DNA from: Saprospiraceae bacterium
GTDB taxonomy: Bacteria; Bacteroidota; Bacteroidia; Chitinophagales; Saprospiraceae
Length of the DNA stretch: 64,000 nucleotides
Direction of reading: 5' to 3'
Assembly (NCBI GenBank): GCA_016711125.1
Contig: JADJTQ010000002.1
Location: forward strand, 124,001 to 188,000
The position numbers and the translations under genes were made by a program. The stretch's first letter is position 1, and every line of letters begins with the position of its first letter. Below are positions 54,901 to 64,000 of the stretch, one piece after another. The notes below the pieces were generated by a model that was given only the letters and a program-made list of their open reading frames with translations, was not told the DNA's origin and did not search any database.

Positions 54901-57900
54901 ATGTCAGAATTTGATAAAGTGAAACCCAAGTTTAATCAGGTCTTTTTGGATGCTTACGATCAATTAAATCCGGCGCAAAAACAAGCGGTTGATCATATTG
55001 ATGGACCAGTCATGGTAGTGGCTGGACCAGGTACCGGCAAAACTCAGATCCTTGCTCTTCGAATCTGCAACATTTTATTGAAGACAGATACCCGGCCTCA
55101 AAATATTTTATGCCTGACCTATACCGATGCCGGAGCAATCGCCATGCGCAAGAGATTATTGCAATTTGTAGGTACCGATGCTTACAAGATCCAAGTGCAT
55201 ACCTATCATTCTTTCTGTAATCAAGTTATTCAAGATAATCAAGAGATATTTTCTGATTATGCCACTTTGATGCACATCTCTGATCTGGAAAAGCTCAGAT
55301 GTATCGAAACCTCATTGATAGTCTTCCCATTGACAATCCGCTACGTAAACTGCGAGGGCTACACTATTTTGAAGCCAAACGACTTGATAAACTTTTTTCA
55401 ACGATTAAGAAAGAGTTTTGGACACCAGTCATGATCAACCTCAAGATCGAGGAGGAGATCAAATCAATAGATGGTGATCGAAATGATGGTCTTTATTTTT
55501 ATAAGATCAATGGAAAAAACTTCAGCGCAGGAGACCCTAAAAAGAAGTATCACGATGCCATGCGAAATATGTCGTTGCTCCGGGAAGCGGTGGGTCTTTT
55601 TGAGCCCTTCCAGCAAAAGATGCGCGATGCCGGGCGATATGATTTTGATGATATGATCCATTGGGTCGTAAAGGCATTTAGAGAAGACGAGCTGCTCCTG
55701 GCATCTTACCAGGAGCGATTTTTATATCTTCTGGTAGATGAATACCAGGACACCAATGGTTCTCAAAATGAAATTATCCGACTATTGGCCGACTACTGGG
55801 AGCAACCTAATCTTTTTGTGGTTGGAGATGAAGATCAGGCTATTTTTCGATTTCAGGGAGCCAGCGTAACCAATCTGAAGCAGCTATACGAGGCCTATCA
55901 GCCACAATTGATAGTGTTGACCGAAAACTACCGGTCAACCCAACCCATCTTGGATGCTGCTATGAAGCTTATTCAGCATAATACTGACCGTTTGGCGGAT
56001 CAATTGCCCAATGTGAATAAGAATTTAATCGCCCAAAATTTTTCCGGAAGTACGGTAACCCCGGAAATTCATGAATATTTAAATATTGCACAAGAAGAAA
56101 CCGCTGTTTTTCAGGCACTTCGAAAATTGTCGGAGCAGGGCGAACACTTGCAGGACATTGCCGTCATTTATCGCAAGCATTCACAAGCCACAAATCTGAT
56201 TAAGGCACTCACTTATCATAACATACCGGTTGATGTTAAACACCGGGTCAATATTTTGGATGATCCACTCATTCATAATATTGAAAGTATTTTAACTTTT
56301 CTTAATGAAGAATTTGAGCGGCCGGGTTCCAGCGATAGACTTTTATTTAAGATCATGCACTACCGGTTTTTTAAAATTGAACCGGTAGATCTCGCACGAT
56401 TGGCACAGTATTGCTGGCGAGACCCTCGGGCTCCTGTCTCTCTGAGGCAAACTATCATGGATCAGGGTTTGCTCGAAACCTTAAGCCTATCCAACGGGTT
56501 TGCACTTCTTGAATTTAGCCAAATAATTGACCAATGGATCCAGCGAATTCCACACGTCACCGTACAGGTGCTTTTTGAATATATCCTTAAAGAGGGTAAT
56601 ATTCTTGGCGATATAATGGGGGACGAACTTCGTACCTATCGAATGCAGGTGGTAGCGACTTTTTTCAATTATCTGAAAGCTGAGAGCCATCGTAATCCTG
56701 GCATTAATCTGGGTAGCTTGTTGGATACTATGCAACAGATGCGCGATATAGGCCTTCCAATGCCAATGCAAAGTCTGATGCGCAATAGAGATGGTATCAA
56801 CTTTCTAACGGCACATGGAGCCAAAGGTCTTGAATTTAAGCACGTATTTATCATCGGCTGCAATCGCAGAAACTGGGAAAAGATCTGGGGTAATAATCAG
56901 GGCTTTAGTCTTCCATCTACTTTGCAAGATCCTAGTCAGGACGCCGACGAAAGAGACGAAAGGCGATTGTTTTATGTCGCAATGACCCGGGCTAAGGAGC
57001 AGCTCACCATGTCATTTTCGGCGGAAAATCTCAATGGCATGCCCGATGAACATTCTCAATTTATTAATGAAAGCATGAGTGGTGATGATGCCGATTTTAA
57101 AGAAGTGCAAGTCATGCCTAACGAAACGGTGGCTTATTACCACGGACTTCTCGACACCAATGATCAGGTATTGCCCCTTTTAGACCATGAACTAATTGAC
57201 AAAAAACTGGAAAGGTTTATTTTATCGCCGACAGCATTAAACCAATTTCTCGCCTGCCCGCGATCATTCTATTTCGAATCTATTTTAGGAGTGCCGCTTT
57301 CAAATAATCATTATTTAGGTTTTGGAAACGCGGTACACGACTCCCTTCATTTGTTTCTTAATAAGTTAAAGAATGGACTCCAGGCCACACCAGAAACGAT
57401 TATCGAGCTTTTTGAAAACTCAATGCAGCGATTCGAATCATTTTTCACCAATAAACAATTTGAGAATTACCTGGCTCATGGCCGGATGATCTTGCCAAAA
57501 TATGTCGCAGACAAGCTGCCTATTTGGAACGATGCGGAATTGGTCATTGCCGAAAAAGGAATTGATCACGTTATCCATAAGGAAGTACCAATCATCGGCC
57601 GGCTCGACTTGTTGCTGAAGGGTAAAGATGGTCGGGTAAGAGTCATTGATTTTAAAACCGGTAATCTCGATAACGGGACGTTAATCAACAAGAAACTTAA
57701 GCCGGCAAAAGATTATGCAGATAAAGGAGGTGACTATTGGCGCCAGGTCGTATTTTATAAGATATTATTGACTGAGCGAGGTGATCCTAATTTGCAAATG
57801 ACTGAGGGGGTCATGAGCTTCGTCGAATGTGACAAATATGGGGAGTTTTTAGACCAGAATTTTCTGATTAGCTCTGGTGAATATGATTTGGTTTCGCAAC

Positions 57901-58100
57901 AGGTGGTCGATTCTTACCGAAAAATGAAAAATCACGAATTTGATGTCGATTGTGGTCGTCCGGAGTGTACCTGGTGTAGCTTTATCAAGAATGACTATGT
58001 CCTGCCTCCTGATGCCGTCAGAGAAGATGGAGAAGAGGAAAATTCATCGCTCTTTTTTGGCCATGATGCCTTGCAGTTGTACATTGATTTTGAAGTTTAG
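54901..58100 (+). CDS. UvrD-like helicase fused to a PD-(D/E)XK nuclease with Fe-S cysteines (frameshifted)
   Basis: About 1067 residues. Superfamily 1A helicase motifs: AGPGTGKT (41-48), LLVDEYQDT, VVGDEDQAIFRFQGA, LTENYRST, and GLEFKHVFIIGC and YVAMTRAKEQL in the second half. The C-terminus is a RecB-type nuclease: ALNQFLACPRSFYFE, HDSLHLF, GRLDLLLKGKDG, VIDFKTGNL and a final CGRPECTWCSF. The first Cys in ACPRS and three at the end fit an AddB-like 4Fe-4S cluster. One base is missing near 55293-55296. It resembles AddA/B-type end processing. Confidence 0.9.
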
Positions 58101-58194
58101 GGCATTATGGATGTAGTATCTTAGTTCAAATTGCGGATTTTCGCAAAATTTCTTATTTACTCCATACCAATACAAAACTAGATTCATACTACTC

Positions 58195-60594
58195 ATGAAA
58201 AAGCTTTTGATGATTATTGTTGGTGCCGTTTCTTTCTGGCTGAATGCAGCTTCACAGGAAAAAGTCGATCTCGAAAAACTTCAAAAACATACCGGATTCA
58301 TCGATTTTTATTGGGATGATGCCTTGGGTAAGCTCTATTTGGACATCAAATCTTTTAATCAGGAGTTTCTTTATAATAGTGGCTTAGCGGCCGGAATTGG
58401 ATCGAATGACATTGGTTTGGATCGTGGCCAACTGGGCAGCGAGTATGTGGTAACCTTTGTCAAAGTCGGAAATAAGATACTGCTTAAAGCGAAGAATCTG
58501 GATTACCGGGCAAATAGTGATAATCCATTGGAGCGAAGGGCGGTAGAAGAAGCATTTGCCGAATCCGTGCTTTGGGGATTTATTGTAATGCAGCAGACAT
58601 CCAGTGGATTTCTAGTGGATGCAACAAAATTTATTGTTCGAGATGCACACGGCGTTGTACATAGACTTACGAGCACCAATCAAGGTGCTTTCCAGATGGA
58701 TGATTCGCGAAGCGCGATCTATTTGCCCCGAACAAAAAACTTCCCGAAAAATAGCGAATTTGAAGCAACGATAACCCTGACGGGTGAGGCTAAGGGTCGG
58801 TTGATAACGACGGTAGTACCTGATCCTGATGCAGTGACGGTCAGGCAACATCATTCGTTTATTGAGCTTCCGGATTTGGATTACAAACCACGGATTTTTG
58901 ATCCCAGATGTGGATATTTTCCGATGACTTATTTTGACTACGCTTCGGCAATTAATGAACCCATCGAAAAGAGGTTGATTAGCCGTCATCGGTTAAAGAA
59001 AAAAGATCCGTCTGTGGCAGTAAGTGAGGCAGTAGAGCCTATTATCTATTACATGGATTCCGGTGCACCGGAGCCGGTCAAATCGGCATTGATGGAAGGA
59101 GCCGCCTGGTGGAATCAGGCATTTGAAGCTGCAGGTTATAAGGATGCCTTCCAGGTAAAAGTAATGCCGACCGATGCTGACCCGATGGATGTCAGATATA
59201 ATCTCATTCAGTGGGTTCATCGTTCTACCCGGGGCTGGTCTTATGGGTCTTCAGTAATCGATCCTCGAACCGGGGAGATTATCAAAGGACATGTTTCTCT
59301 GGGCTCACTGAGAGTCAGGCAAGACTATCTCATAGCGCAAGGGCTTGACGCTCCTTTTCGGGAAGGTAAATCAGATGCACCGCTGGTAAACATGGCTTTG
59401 GCAAGGCTTCGCCAACTGGCTGCCCACGAGGTTGGTCACACTCTGGGTCTCGCACATAATTTTGCTGCATCAACAAATGATCGTTCATCGGTGATGGACT
59501 ACCCACATCCATACGTAGAAATTGATGATCAAGGGAACACCGATTTTTCAAAAGCTTACGATGTCAATATTGGCGAGTGGGATGTTCGAGCAATATTATA
59601 TGGCTATCAGGATTTTCCTGAACATATAGAGGAGTATGATGCGCTGCAAAAAATGCTACAAAAAAATGAGGAAATGGGTCTGCGCTATATCTCTGATCAA
59701 GATGCAAGACCAATCGACGGCGCACATCCTTATGCTCATCTCTGGGATGAAGGTAGCTCGCCGGTTGAAGAGCTGGATCGAATGTTGTCGGTAAGAAAAA
59801 AAGCACTTGAGCGGTTTGGAATTGATAATATACCACATACCACTCCCATAGCCGATTTGGAGCGGATATTAGTACCCTTATACCTCAGTCATCGCTATCA
59901 GGTGGAGGCAGTATCAAAGATGGTTGGTGGCGTTGACTATACCTATGCAGTCAAAGGCAATAAAGAAGTACGAACTAAAATGATCAGTCCCGAACAGCAA
60001 GAGGCTGCCATTGATGGACTTCTAAAGACCCTGGACCCCGAGATCCTTACTTTGCCAGAGTCGATTATTTCTTTGATTCCTCCCGTACCTGCCGGTTACG
60101 AGCGGGATCGGGAGCTCTTTAAAATACGCACAGGATTAACTTTCGATCCGATCGGAGCAGCCGAATCTGCCGCTTCCTGGACCTTGAGATTAATGCTCAA
60201 TCCGCAGCGAATGAGTCGCATATTTGAACAAAATGCTCGAAATGGAAACCGAATATCTGTGGAGGAATATCTGGATATAATCTCAACAACCACCCGTAAA
60301 TATTTAACGGCAAATCAAGGTCTCCAAGGCGCTATTGCCGAAGTAGTGCATATGCAATTTGTACATTATCTGCTAAGATTAACAGCTGATGAATCGATGC
60401 ATCATCAGGTAGCCGGAGCTGCCAGAGCCTTGCTTCAGGAGTATCAGTTAGGTATAAGTGAGTCTGGGCGCTCACATGCGCTTGCTGTTATAGCCTTGAT
60501 AAAGCAGTTTATTGATAATCCGGCAATATTTAAAATAGCTGATGAATTGGATCTTCCAGACGGATCTCCAATTGGTTGCAGTGCAATGTTTTAG
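58195..60594 (+). CDS. Zinc metalloprotease with DUF5117/DUF4953 domains
   Basis: 799 residues with a signal peptide (LLMIIVGAVSFWLNAASQ). The HExxH motif is in AAHEVGHTLGLAHNFAAS at about residue 410, followed by SVMDYPHP, the Met-turn. DUF5117 precedes it (about 70-260) and DUF4953 surrounds it, as in the uncharacterised zinc-dependent metalloproteases common in Bacteroidota and Proteobacteria. No T9SS tail is seen. Substrate unknown. Confidence 0.85.
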   Translation: MKKLLMIIVGAVSFWLNAASQEKVDLEKLQKHTGFIDFYWDDALGKLYLDIKSFNQEFLYNSGLAAGIGSNDIGLDRGQLGSEYVVTFVKVGNKILLKAKNLDYRANSDNPLERRAVEEAFAESVLWGFIVMQQTSSGFLVDATKFIVRDAHGVVHRLTSTNQGAFQMDDSRSAIYLPRTKNFPKNSEFEATITLTGEAKGRLITTVVPDPDAVTVRQHHSFIELPDLDYKPRIFDPRCGYFPMTYFDYASAINEPIEKRLISRHRLKKKDPSVAVSEAVEPIIYYMDSGAPEPVKSALMEGAAWWNQAFEAAGYKDAFQVKVMPTDADPMDVRYNLIQWVHRSTRGWSYGSSVIDPRTGEIIKGHVSLGSLRVRQDYLIAQGLDAPFREGKSDAPLVNMALARLRQLAAHEVGHTLGLAHNFAASTNDRSSVMDYPHPYVEIDDQGNTDFSKAYDVNIGEWDVRAILYGYQDFPEHIEEYDALQKMLQKNEEMGLRYISDQDARPIDGAHPYAHLWDEGSSPVEELDRMLSVRKKALERFGIDNIPHTTPIADLERILVPLYLSHRYQVEAVSKMVGGVDYTYAVKGNKEVRTKMISPEQQEAAIDGLLKTLDPEILTLPESIISLIPPVPAGYERDRELFKIRTGLTFDPIGAAESAASWTLRLMLNPQRMSRIFEQNARNGNRISVEEYLDIISTTTRKYLTANQGLQGAIAEVVHMQFVHYLLRLTADESMHHQVAGAARALLQEYQLGISESGRSHALAVIALIKQFIDNPAIFKIADELDLPDGSPIGCSAMF

Positions 60595-61004
60595 ATAAAC
60601 CTGTTAGCCAACGAGGGGGCAGGGAGCATGCAGGTCGAGCTCCTCCCAAAAAGCCTGTAGCGATTGCGGGCAATAATGCGATAGATTGGATTTCTGATGA
60701 AAGATGGAATGAACAAAAGTATAGCAAGAAAACGATAAGGACTCTTCAGGTATCTGGCTACTCTAAGTGCAGCATCAGATTGAAAGAAAATTTTTCCGTT
60801 TTTGTACAGAATTAGCGAGTCGGTCTCACTGGGTACCGAAGACAAAAGCCTCTGAGCGGTTTCACTTTGCAGAGGGGAGAAAAGAAGATTTTCACCATGC
60901 TCATGCCTTAAGACAAATTGGATGGATGCATTGCAGAGATTGCAGACTCCATCAAAAAAAAGGACCGGCCTAAGGGGTTCGCCAAGTTGATTTAAAAATC
61001 CCAT
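60591..61004 (-). CDS. DCC-family thiol-disulfide oxidoreductase (DUF393)
   Basis: About 137 residues from the ATG at 61004, starting MGFLNQLGEPLRPVLFFDGV and continuing to the CxxC motif of the DCC family (GVCNLCNASIQF). The rest follows the family: FSPLQSETAQRLL, SLILYKNGKIFFQSDAALRVARYL. A membrane-near hydrophobic stretch (FLAILLFIPSF) follows. The start at 61025 overlaps radA and is less likely. It lies five bases after radA and its stop overlaps that of the convergent metalloprotease by four bases. Confidence 0.85.
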   Translation of the reverse strand: MGFLNQLGEPLRPVLFFDGVCNLCNASIQFVLRHEHGENLLFSPLQSETAQRLLSSVPSETDSLILYKNGKIFFQSDAALRVARYLKSPYRFLAILLFIPSFIRNPIYRIIARNRYRLFGRSSTCMLPAPSLANRFI

Positions 61005-61009
61005 CAGTT

Positions 61010-62375
61010 TTAAACAAACATACAATCGTATAGTTGGGCCATATCGCCTACAGGACTGATTTCGATCTCTTTGGGCTTGAAGTCAAGGCTTTTAGCATGA
61101 AATTTTGATAGAAATATCTTTTTGAAACCAAGTCTCTCAGCTTCCAGGATACGCTGTTCGAGTCTGGTCACCGAACGAATTTCTCCTGATAGACCCACCT
61201 CTCCGGCAAAACAAGTGGTAAAGGGTATCACTACATCATCCAATGATGAAATCAATGCAGAGAGCACAGAAAGATCGATGGCCGGATCAGTAACTTTCAG
61301 ACCTCCTGCAATATTTAAGAAAACATCTGACTGACCAAAAAACAAACCACATCGTTTTTCTAGAACTGCCAATAACATATGCAGTCTTCTCAAGTCAAAG
61401 CCTGTTGTAGATCGCTGCGGAGTGCCATAAACTGCGCCGCTCACCAGGGCCTGGACCTCAATCAAAATCGGACGTTGACCTTCTAGCGTAGCTCCCACCG
61501 CATTACCACTACTTTGGTAATCACTTTGATTTAAAAGCATTTTAGAGGGATTTGCCACAGCAAGCAACCCCCTTTGTCCCATCTCATAGATACCCAGCTC
61601 ATCTGTCGACCCAAATCTGTTTTTATGGGTCCGCAATAAACGGAAAACATGGTTTCGATCGCCTTCAAATTGAAGTACGGTATCTACGATATGTTCCAGC
61701 ACTTTTGGTCCAGCCAAAGCTCCTTCCTTAGTGATATGGCCTATTATGATCACCGAAACGTTGGTTTCTTTAGATAACCTTTGCAAAATGGTGGTGCAAT
61801 CGCGTACCTGCGAGATTGTACACAGCGAAGACTCAAGCAGACTTGAATAGATGGTTTGAATGGAGTCAATAATGATCAAAGTTGGTTGCAGTTCCTTTAT
61901 GGAGAGTAAGATTTTTCCAGATTGGTTTCTGCCAGAATAAAGGTATCTGATTGGTCTCCCCCAATCGATCAGCTCTTATTTTGATTTGATGGGTACTTTC
62001 TTCACCCGATACATAGAGTGTTTTATGCTGCCAAGACATAGCCATCTGCAGTAATAGAGTAGACTTGCCAATACCGGGATTACCGCCTATCAATGTAATC
62101 GAACCTGCCACCAGACCACCTCCCAGCACGCGATCGAGCTCCAAATCTCCAGTGGAGGTTCGACTCACCTTTAAAGACTCGATGTCGGATATGGCGATTG
62201 GCTTCGGATTTTTTTCCTCGACGGCCCAACTATGAGCATTATGTGGTGACTCAGACTTACTAATTCTCTCCTCCTCGTAGGTGTTCCACTCATTGCAGTA
62301 CGGACATTTACCTATCCATTTTGGAGAAGTGGCTCCACAAGAATTGCAGGAATATTGTGTTTTTATTTTAATCAT
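61010..62375 (-). CDS. radA: DNA repair protein RadA (two frameshifts)
   Basis: N-terminal zinc finger CNSCGATSPKWIGKCPYC, Walker A GGNPGIGKST, the RadA-specific KNRFGSTDELGIYEM, and a Lon-like C-terminal domain (DVFLNIAGGLKVTDPAIDL, GEVGLSGEIRSV). Two one-base deletions, near 61934 and in the T run 61912-61916, shift the frame in total by two; restored, the link reads IPLF-AETNLEKILLSIKELQPT. About 455 residues. RadA is a DnaB-like helicase that extends recombination intermediates. A GGC-ATAAAG promoter-like element is not obvious. Confidence 0.94.
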
Positions 62376-62385
62376 TGTTATCTTT

Positions 62386-62537
62386 ATGCCACCTCAAAAA
62401 ATCCATGCCATCTACGAAGGTATAAAATGGATTACTCATAACTATCGATCACCGTCCACCACGGATGTTTCCCAATTTATATGTGATGGCAACTGGCTGT
62501 AATTCAGCTGATTGAGTTTTTAATGAAAAAAATTTAG
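62386..62537 (+). CDS. Possible small helical protein of about 50 residues (frameshifted)
   Basis: The frame from ATG 62386 encodes KIHAIYEGIKWITHNYRSPS and stops at 62502 after 38 codons. Adding one G near 62485 continues it as GQLAVIQLIEFLMKKI with stop at 62537, which forms a credible amphipathic helix. A TATCTTTA box overlaps the ATG, so it cannot be its promoter if this start is right. No family recognised. It is as likely to be chance as a gene. Confidence 0.3.
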
Positions 62538-62693
62538 AAATTTTTTCAAAAAACTTGTGGGTCGAGATATTGTGGTGCGTCATTAGGATGAATGTAAATC
62601 ACAGAGGCTTCAAAGGAAGTTTCAAAGTGTAAATAAATATCTACAGGGAGTATAAATGTAGATTGTTTTCATTTGGTTTTTTGGGGTTATACG

Positions 62694-62728
62694 GGGTGCT
62701 GGTTTTTTACTAGTGCCCTGTTTTTTTT
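62694..62728 (+). terminator. Intrinsic terminator upstream of scpB
   Basis: GGGTGCT (62694-62700) pairs with AGTGCCC (62712-62718), two pairs being G-U, with an eleven-base loop, followed by eight T. It could end a transcript from the 62386 region. Confidence 0.7.
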
Positions 62729-62783
62729 ATATCCAGATCCTCAAAGAATCTGCCAAGGTTCACTGATATCCTTTTGATTCTTG

Positions 62784-62791
62784 TAGCTTTG
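62784..62791 (+). promoter_or_regulatory. -7 promoter box for scpB (TAGCTTTG)
   Basis: Exact TAnnTTTG match, 11 bp before the GTG start of scpB, implying a very short leader. Confidence 0.55.
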
Positions 62792-62802
62792 CCATCAAAA
62801 AA

Positions 62803-63398
62803 GTGGAGCAGCTTAACCTACATATAGAAAGTTTGATCTTTGCAGCAGAACAACCAGTCAGACTGAGTGAAATCATGGAATGTCTGGAGGCTTCCTTCGA
62901 AACCAGCATTCCTGAGGAAGACGTATTGGAAGCAATTGATTTCATCAGAGCACGATACGAATCGGAAGCGTATTCTTTCGGATTGCAGCAGATCAACGGC
63001 GGGTATTGTTTTTTGACCAAAGGGGCATTTCACACAGTGATTGGACAATACCTTAAACAACATACGCGAAAAATGTTATCCAAGTCAGCCCTGGAAACAC
63101 TTGCTATCATTGCCTATAAACAACCCGTAAGCAAGGCCGAGATCGAAAGTATCCGGGGGTAAATTGTGATTATACCATTCAAAAACTTTTAGACAAAGAA
63201 CTCGTTAGTATTCATGGAAGAAGTGATGGTCCCGGAAGGCCTCTTCTGTATGCCACCAGTGACCGATTTATGGATTATTTCGGGCTAAGAGATATGTCTG
63301 ACTTACCCAAATTGAAGGATTTTCAACTGCCGGAAAATGAAATCGGAGACGCTACAGCGATCGTTGAAGAGGCAATTCGCACCAACAGTCAAAATTAA
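62803..63398 (+). CDS. scpB: Segregation and condensation protein B (frameshifted)
   Basis: About 198 residues from a GTG start. Two winged helices: LHIESLIFAAEQPVRLSEIMECL at the N-terminus and LETLAIIAYKQPVSKAEIESIRG in the second. The frame stops at 63162 because one G is missing in the run 63155-63159; the next frame gives the family continuation VNCDYTIQKLLDKELVSIHGRSDGPGRPLLYATSDRFMDYFGL. ScpB joins ScpA and SMC to compact and segregate the chromosome. Confidence 0.93.
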
Positions 63399-63413
63399 AC
63401 TTCTTAATAGTCT

Positions 63414-63950
63414 ATGGATACAACCGATAAGCCTCTCATAAACCGGGTTGCTCAAAGTAGCCTGATTACGTTAAACCTGGAAGACTACTTTCCCAAAGGT
63501 GAAATACTATCCTTTGACTTAAAGGATTTTCTATTTCATGGTCTTATTTTAAAAGAAAAAGAGTTTCGTACAGCTTTGGCTGAGTATGATTGGCAGAAAG
63601 TCAAAGATAATTACGTAGCCATATTTTGCTCAAGTGATGCGATCATCCCAACCTGGGCCTATATGCTGGTAGCAGCTTACGCTGCTCCTTTGGCCCACGA
63701 AGTATACCTGGGATCTCCAGAAAGCATGCTCGAAAAACACTATAGTGTTTTGATTGGATCACTCGACTTTACTCATCTAAAAGGACAACGAGTAGTACTG
63801 AAAGGCTGCAGCAAAAAGCCAGTACCGGCTTCGGCCTATGTAGATCTTACCAAAAAATTACAGCCTTTAGCACAAAGTATCATGTTTGGAGAACCTTGCT
63901 CGACGGTACCGATCTTTAAGAGACCGAGAGATCTACAAACAAAAGCTTGA
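63414..63950 (+). CDS. DUF2480 protein
   Basis: 178 residues in the DUF2480 pattern: LINRVAQSSLITLNLEDYFPKGE at the N-terminus, FHGLILKEKEFR, IPTWAYMLVAAYAAPLA and VVLKGCSKKPVPASAYVDLT. The family is confined largely to Bacteroidota and is uncharacterised; a conserved Cys sits in KGCSKK. It is 15 bp after scpB. Confidence 0.88.
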   Translation: MDTTDKPLINRVAQSSLITLNLEDYFPKGEILSFDLKDFLFHGLILKEKEFRTALAEYDWQKVKDNYVAIFCSSDAIIPTWAYMLVAAYAAPLAHEVYLGSPESMLEKHYSVLIGSLDFTHLKGQRVVLKGCSKKPVPASAYVDLTKKLQPLAQSIMFGEPCSTVPIFKRPRDLQTKA

Positions 63951-63968
63951 TCATTCATTCATATTAAT

Positions 63969-63976
63969 TATATTTG
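63969..63976 (+). promoter_or_regulatory. -7 promoter box for a gene beyond the window (TATATTTG)
   Basis: Exact TAnnTTTG match in an AT-rich stretch 19 bp after the DUF2480 stop; the start of the next gene is outside the window. Confidence 0.45.
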
Positions 63977-64000
63977 CAATATATAATTAACTAGAATATA

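Noticed and set aside
58132..58160. Hairpin-like TTGCG/CGCAA between the helicase and metalloprotease genes
   Set aside because: Five-base stem with no T run; too weak to call a terminator.
992..63398. Pseudogenes or programmed frameshifting as the explanation for the broken genes
   Set aside because: The breaks are single bases at varied homopolymers without slippery heptamers or stimulatory structures, and they hit essential genes.
1..64000. tRNA, rRNA, CRISPR, insertion sequences or prophage
   Set aside because: No T-loop/acceptor pattern, no regularly spaced repeats, no transposase, integrase or phage structural genes were found.

Overview
The window looks like a chromosomal segment from a member of the Bacteroidota, most likely from the Saprospiria/Cytophagia side of the phylum (inference from gene content, no search run). 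The evidence is several secreted proteins with type IX secretion (T9SS) sorting tails, a GldB-like gliding lipoprotein, DUF4271 next to uroporphyrinogen-III synthase, an ATP synthase operon without the beta and epsilon genes, and repeated TAnnTTTG motifs just upstream of genes, which match the Bacteroidota -7 promoter element. I see no rRNA, tRNA, CRISPR array, transposase or prophage. The segment is mostly housekeeping and envelope genes.

Layout. 1-2.9 kb (minus): a Bat-type operon (MoxR ATPase, DUF58, a membrane protein, start of BatA). 3.7-6.8 kb: a two-component system followed by two tiny lipoproteins, facing a secreted DUF1573 gene across an intergenic region that holds an 11-bp-phased CATTAAC array and a 16-bp palindrome. 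6.9-9.5 kb: DUF4271, hemD-like gene and a CoA-type Nudix hydrolase. 9.5-14.4 kb (minus): large T9SS adhesin, LptC and a CNNM/CorC protein as one overlapping unit. 14.7-16.1 kb: pssA and rsmI. 16.1-24.1 kb (minus, mainly): two T9SS cargo proteins, holB-ricT-lpdA, with queD and an orphan immunity-like gene on the plus strand. 24.3-27.1 kb: a flavoprotein plus a multi-spanning ferredoxin-like membrane protein. 27.2-32.4 kb (minus): atpBEFHAG. 33-45 kb: exported protein, nadE, dnaX, Crp/Fnr regulator, pyrD, nadC, a beta-barrel, gldB, DUF937, tatA, a lipoprotein and an M64 peptidase. 45.4-49 kb: ruvC, a flippase-like protein, DUF3108, DUF4230 and rhodanese genes. 49-54.7 kb: POT transporter, cytochrome c, YedK-type protease, metallophosphoesterase, HtrA. 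54.9-64 kb: UvrD-like helicase-nuclease, DUF5117-type metalloprotease, DCC protein, radA, scpB, DUF2480.

How the parts relate. Many genes serve the cell envelope or secretion: T9SS cargo, LptC, PssA, GldB, TatA, HtrA and many lipoproteins. The energy genes (ATP synthase, LpdA, flavoprotein/ferredoxin, cytochrome c) fit a respiring organism. DNA maintenance is well represented (HolB, DnaX, RuvC, RadA, YedK, helicase-nuclease, ScpB).

Caution. About seventeen reading frames are broken by single-base indels, and most of those I could place fall in or next to short homopolymers. Almost all are one-base deletions that rejoin two recognisable halves of a conserved protein. I read these as sequencing or assembly errors, not pseudogenes, and list such genes as single spans covering both halves.
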